Assembly: GCA_045646905.1 (NCBI GenBank)
Contig: JAZRLP010000026.1
Span: forward strand, 186,001-250,000
Reading direction: 5' to 3'
DNA length: 64,000 nt
DNA from: RGIG4079 sp045646905
GTDB taxonomy: Bacteria > Bacteroidota > Bacteroidia > Bacteroidales > Muribaculaceae
Shown: piece by piece, positions 61,645 to 64,000 of the stretch
Numbering within the stretch: position 1 is the stretch's first letter
How the letters are laid out: the number at the start of each line of letters is the position of its first letter
Notes under the pieces: model-generated
The model's input: only the letters and a program-made list of their open reading frames with translations
Databases searched by the model: none
What the model was told of the DNA's origin: nothing
Position numbers and translations under genes: made by a program

Positions 61645-63393
61645 TTAGATGCCAAGATCTTTTTTGATAAGAGCAATTTTTGCATCGGCATCGGCAATTG
61701 CTTTATCATATTCAGCTCCATTTCCCATTTTGCCCTTAACTTCAACATAGAATTTAATCTTAGGTTCAGTACCTGATGGGCGAACTGAAATTTTAGTGCC
61801 GTCTTCAGTAAAGAATTGAAGTACATTTGATGTTGTAGGCATATCCATTTTCTCTACTTTGCCTGCTTTAATGTCGGTAAGGTTAAGTGAGTCGTAGTCT
61901 TTGATAAGAATAACTTCGCTACCACCAAGAGACTTAGGAGGATTGCTACGGAAGTTTTTCATCATAGCAACGATTTCTTCAGCACCACTCTTTCCTTGGC
62001 GCACAACAGAGATGCCTTCTTCACGAGAGAATCCATATTTAATATATATATCTTGCAACATTTGAAGGAAGTCCAATCCCTTGTCTTTAGCCCATGCTGC
62101 AGCTTCAGCCATCAATGACACGGCCGAAACAGCATCTTTGTCACGAGCAAATTCTTCAGCGAGGAAGCCATAACTTTCTTCAGCGCCACCAAGGTAGCGA
62201 TTTATTCCTTCGTTTTCACGAATAACCGATGCAATCCATTTGAAGCCAGTGTAGCAGTCATACATTTTGATGTTATTAGCATCGGCAATAGCCTTGATAG
62301 TTTCGGTTGTTACAATAGTTTTAACAATATATTCTTTACCAGTGATGCGACCAAGTTCTGTGTTACGAGTCATTAAATAGTAAAGAAGAATCATAGCGAT
62401 TTGGTTACCATTGATAAGCACATATTCACCTTTGTTATCGCGAATAACACATCCTACACGGTCAGCATCTGGGTCAGATGCCATAACCAAGTCGGCCTCA
62501 ACTTCTTTGGCTTTAGCAATAGCCATTGCCATAGCTGATGGGTTCTCGGGGTTAGGAGAATCAACAGTGGGGAAGTCTCCACTTGGGACATCTTGCTCGG
62601 GAACATGGATAATATTTGTGAAACCATAATTCATCAATGATTGAGGTATCAATTCCACACCAGTACCATGTATTGGAGTATATACAATCTTGAGGTCGCT
62701 GTGCTTTTTAATTGCATCGGGGCTCAATGAAAGTTCTTTGATTGCTGCGAGGAATGCATCGTCAACATCTTTACCGATGATTTCGATAAGGTCGGGATTG
62801 CCTTCAAACTTAATGCTCTCAGCGCCTTTGATTTGGTTAACATGATTGATAATATTTACATCGTGAGGAGCGATAATTTGAGCGCCATCTTCCCAATATG
62901 CTTTATAGCCGTTATATTCTTTAGGATTGTGTGAAGCAGTAATATTTACACCGCTTTGACATCCAAGGTGACGAATAGCGAAAGAAAGTTCGGGAGTAGG
63001 GCGGAAGTTATCAAATAAATAAGCTTTGATGCCATTTGCCGATAGAACATTGGCAACGATTTCAGCAAATTTGCGAGAATTATTTCTAACATCATGAGCT
63101 ACGGCAACCGATATTTGGTCGAGGTGTGCAAATGCTTCTTTAAGGTAGTTGGCAAGACCTTGAGTTGCTGCTCCTACAGTGTATATATTCATGCGATTGC
63201 AACCTGCACCCATTATGCCACGCAAACCTCCAGTTCCAAATTCAAGGTCGCGATAGAAACATTCGATTAACTCAGTTTTATCTTCAGCGTCAAGCATGCG
63301 TTTAACCTCGGCACGAGTTTCAGCATCATAAGCATCACCGAGCCACAATTGAGCCTTCTCGGTTACTGATTTCAATAATTCTTCATTTTCCAT
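61645..63393 (-). CDS. Phospho-sugar mutase (phosphoglucomutase/phosphomannomutase family)
   Basis: This 582-residue cytosolic enzyme interconverts sugar 1- and 6-phosphates, feeding glycogen and nucleotide-sugar synthesis. It has the four-domain alpha-D-phosphohexomutase layout: GTGGLRGIMGAG near residue 52, the phosphoserine loop in ITASHNPKEYNGYK, the Mg2+ loop SDPDADRVG, the sugar loop GGAEESYGFL, and the C-terminal phosphate loop RPSGTEPKIKFYVEV. The length (about 580) matches the PGM2-like branch. Substrate preference between glucose and mannose cannot be decided. Confidence 0.93.
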   Translation of the reverse strand: MENEELLKSVTEKAQLWLGDAYDAETRAEVKRMLDAEDKTELIECFYRDLEFGTGGLRGIMGAGCNRMNIYTVGAATQGLANYLKEAFAHLDQISVAVAHDVRNNSRKFAEIVANVLSANGIKAYLFDNFRPTPELSFAIRHLGCQSGVNITASHNPKEYNGYKAYWEDGAQIIAPHDVNIINHVNQIKGAESIKFEGNPDLIEIIGKDVDDAFLAAIKELSLSPDAIKKHSDLKIVYTPIHGTGVELIPQSLMNYGFTNIIHVPEQDVPSGDFPTVDSPNPENPSAMAMAIAKAKEVEADLVMASDPDADRVGCVIRDNKGEYVLINGNQIAMILLYYLMTRNTELGRITGKEYIVKTIVTTETIKAIADANNIKMYDCYTGFKWIASVIRENEGINRYLGGAEESYGFLAEEFARDKDAVSAVSLMAEAAAWAKDKGLDFLQMLQDIYIKYGFSREEGISVVRQGKSGAEEIVAMMKNFRSNPPKSLGGSEVILIKDYDSLNLTDIKAGKVEKMDMPTTSNVLQFFTEDGTKISVRPSGTEPKIKFYVEVKGKMGNGAEYDKAIADADAKIALIKKDLGI

Positions 63394-63452
63394 AATTATA
63401 TATTATTTTATGTTGTTATTTATCAATTGAATGTGTTATATGCATCAATATA

Positions 63453-63484
63453 CAAAGATAGTTGATTAGATTGTGAATTACAAA
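63453..63484 (-). promoter_or_regulatory. Bacteroidota-type promoter of the phospho-sugar mutase
   Basis: On the minus strand TTTG (63481-63484), a 20-base spacer and TATCTTTG (63453-63460) match exactly. The leader would be about 53 bases. Confidence 0.75.
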
Positions 63485-63495
63485 TAAAAAATTAC

Positions 63496-64000
63496 TTACC
63501 AATGAAATTTGTTAGATAATTTAGCCAAATTTCCACAATTATCGGTTGCACTAATTTCTACGACATGGTCTTTGCCTTTAGTTATATAATTAGAGTCAAG
63601 TTTAAATGAGATAAGGGAGTTTTTGTTGTCAGCTTCAAACATTACCCATTTCCCATCAATTAAGCCTCGATAATTGTTTAGTCCACTTAAATTGTCGGTA
63701 ATGCGATATGTAATTACATTTGAATTTTTACCCCATGATGATTCATTAATGGGTGTGATTTTTGGCGCAATAGTGTCAGTAACAACAGTGTATTCGCCAA
63801 ATTGACTTGTATATGCAACGACTTGGCCATTTTTATATAGAGAAGTCAAGGCATATAGATTATTATTTCTGACTCTTGCAATGCAATATTGTCGTTTGTT
63901 TTTAATTGTATCGTTATCAATGGTTATTGCCATTCGATAGCTACGAGTTAAAGGTATTTGCCTATTGCCAATGCTATATATTGGTGAGTAGTACTTGTTA
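63496..64000 (-). CDS. C-terminal part of an M23-type metallopeptidase-like protein (5' end outside window)
   Basis: The frame stays open to the window edge, through NKYYSPIYSIGNRQIPL before the first internal Met at 63933, so the gene is cut. The visible 167 residues include TDTIAPKITPIN, YRITDNLSGLNNYRGLIDGKW and VVEISATDNCGNLAK, ending KFHW. This matches the C-terminal Ig-like region of the roughly 550-residue M23 metallopeptidases of Bacteroidales, whose peptidase domain is N-terminal and not visible here. The assignment rests on remembered family features. Confidence 0.65.
   Translation of the reverse strand, partial: NKYYSPIYSIGNRQIPLTRSYRMAITIDNDTIKNKRQYCIARVRNNNLYALTSLYKNGQVVAYTSQFGEYTVVTDTIAPKITPINESSWGKNSNVITYRITDNLSGLNNYRGLIDGKWVMFEADNKNSLISFKLDSNYITKGKDHVVEISATDNCGNLAKLSNKFHW

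Noticed and set aside
1..64000. CRISPR arrays, insertion sequences and rRNA genes
   Set aside because: I found no spaced direct repeats, no transposase ORF and no rRNA-like sequence anywhere in the window.

Overview
The window is a 64 kb piece of a low-GC chromosome from a member of the Bacteroidota, most likely order Bacteroidales (a Muribaculaceae-like gut bacterium is my best guess, not proven). The evidence is: the type IX secretion translocon gene sprA; several secreted proteins ending in a type IX C-terminal sorting domain; Bacteroidales marker families (DUF4270, DUF4923, a stand-alone GT5 glycogen synthase domain, a FeoA-FeoB fusion, glutamine synthetase III); and promoters of the Bacteroidota type (TTTG or TTG, 19-21 bases, then TAnnTTTG), which recur upstream of genes on both strands. 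Shine-Dalgarno sequences are mostly absent, as expected for the phylum.

Layout. 1-6.1 kb, plus strand: the 3' part of glnN, a GIN-domain lipoprotein, a zinc-ribbon membrane protein, and an operon of a CapD/FlaA1-type sugar-nucleotide dehydratase with a DUF4923 protein. 6.1-8.1 kb, minus: an ABC-F ATPase whose second nucleotide site looks dead, with a Dabb protein. 8.2-22.3 kb, minus: four large exported proteins (a fibronectin/propeller protein, an LRR protein, a subtilisin-like protease and a beta-rich repeat protein), all with type IX-like C-termini. 22.6-29.6 kb: bcp (plus), then minus-strand Omp85 barrel, ftsH-rsfS, and a LolE-like permease coupled to an aminotransferase. 29.8-37 kb: feoAB with a palindromic operator candidate, mutS2, desulfoferrodoxin with another dyad upstream, and an AGCS symporter. 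37-50 kb: ruvA-sprA, a WD40-repeat exported protein, fabI and a GHL10 family protein. 50-54.3 kb, minus: a Uup-type ABC-F, DUF4270 and GT5. 54.5-60.5 kb, plus: a tightly packed run of a DsbD N-domain paralogue, dsbD, mazG, topB, a Nudix gene and a 51-residue Cys-rich membrane protein. Then come tRNA-Cys and about 1 kb with little protein-coding sequence, followed by a phospho-sugar mutase (minus) and the C-terminal end of an M23-type metallopeptidase cut by the window edge.

Themes. The window joins housekeeping functions (ruvA, mutS2, topB, ftsH, rsfS, fabI) with envelope and export biology: sprA forms the outer-membrane channel through which proteins like the 8-22 kb cargo set are exported. 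Iron and redox genes also recur (feoAB, desulfoferrodoxin, bcp, dsbD).

Most unusual part. The 60.6-61.6 kb region after tRNA-Cys holds two minus-strand transcription units. Each has a well-spaced Bacteroidota promoter followed by a compact foldable segment and a T-rich end, and neither carries a convincing ORF. They look like two undescribed small RNAs. A 64-codon plus-strand ORF overlapping one of the promoters may be a remnant of a mobile-element protein. Gaps over 300 bases: 22322-22635 (a minus-strand promoter, a dyad and the bcp promoter), 34765-35096 (mutS2 promoter element, a hairpin repeat, a dyad and the dfx promoter) and 60620-61644 (the sRNA region; 60823-61105 shows nothing I can name).
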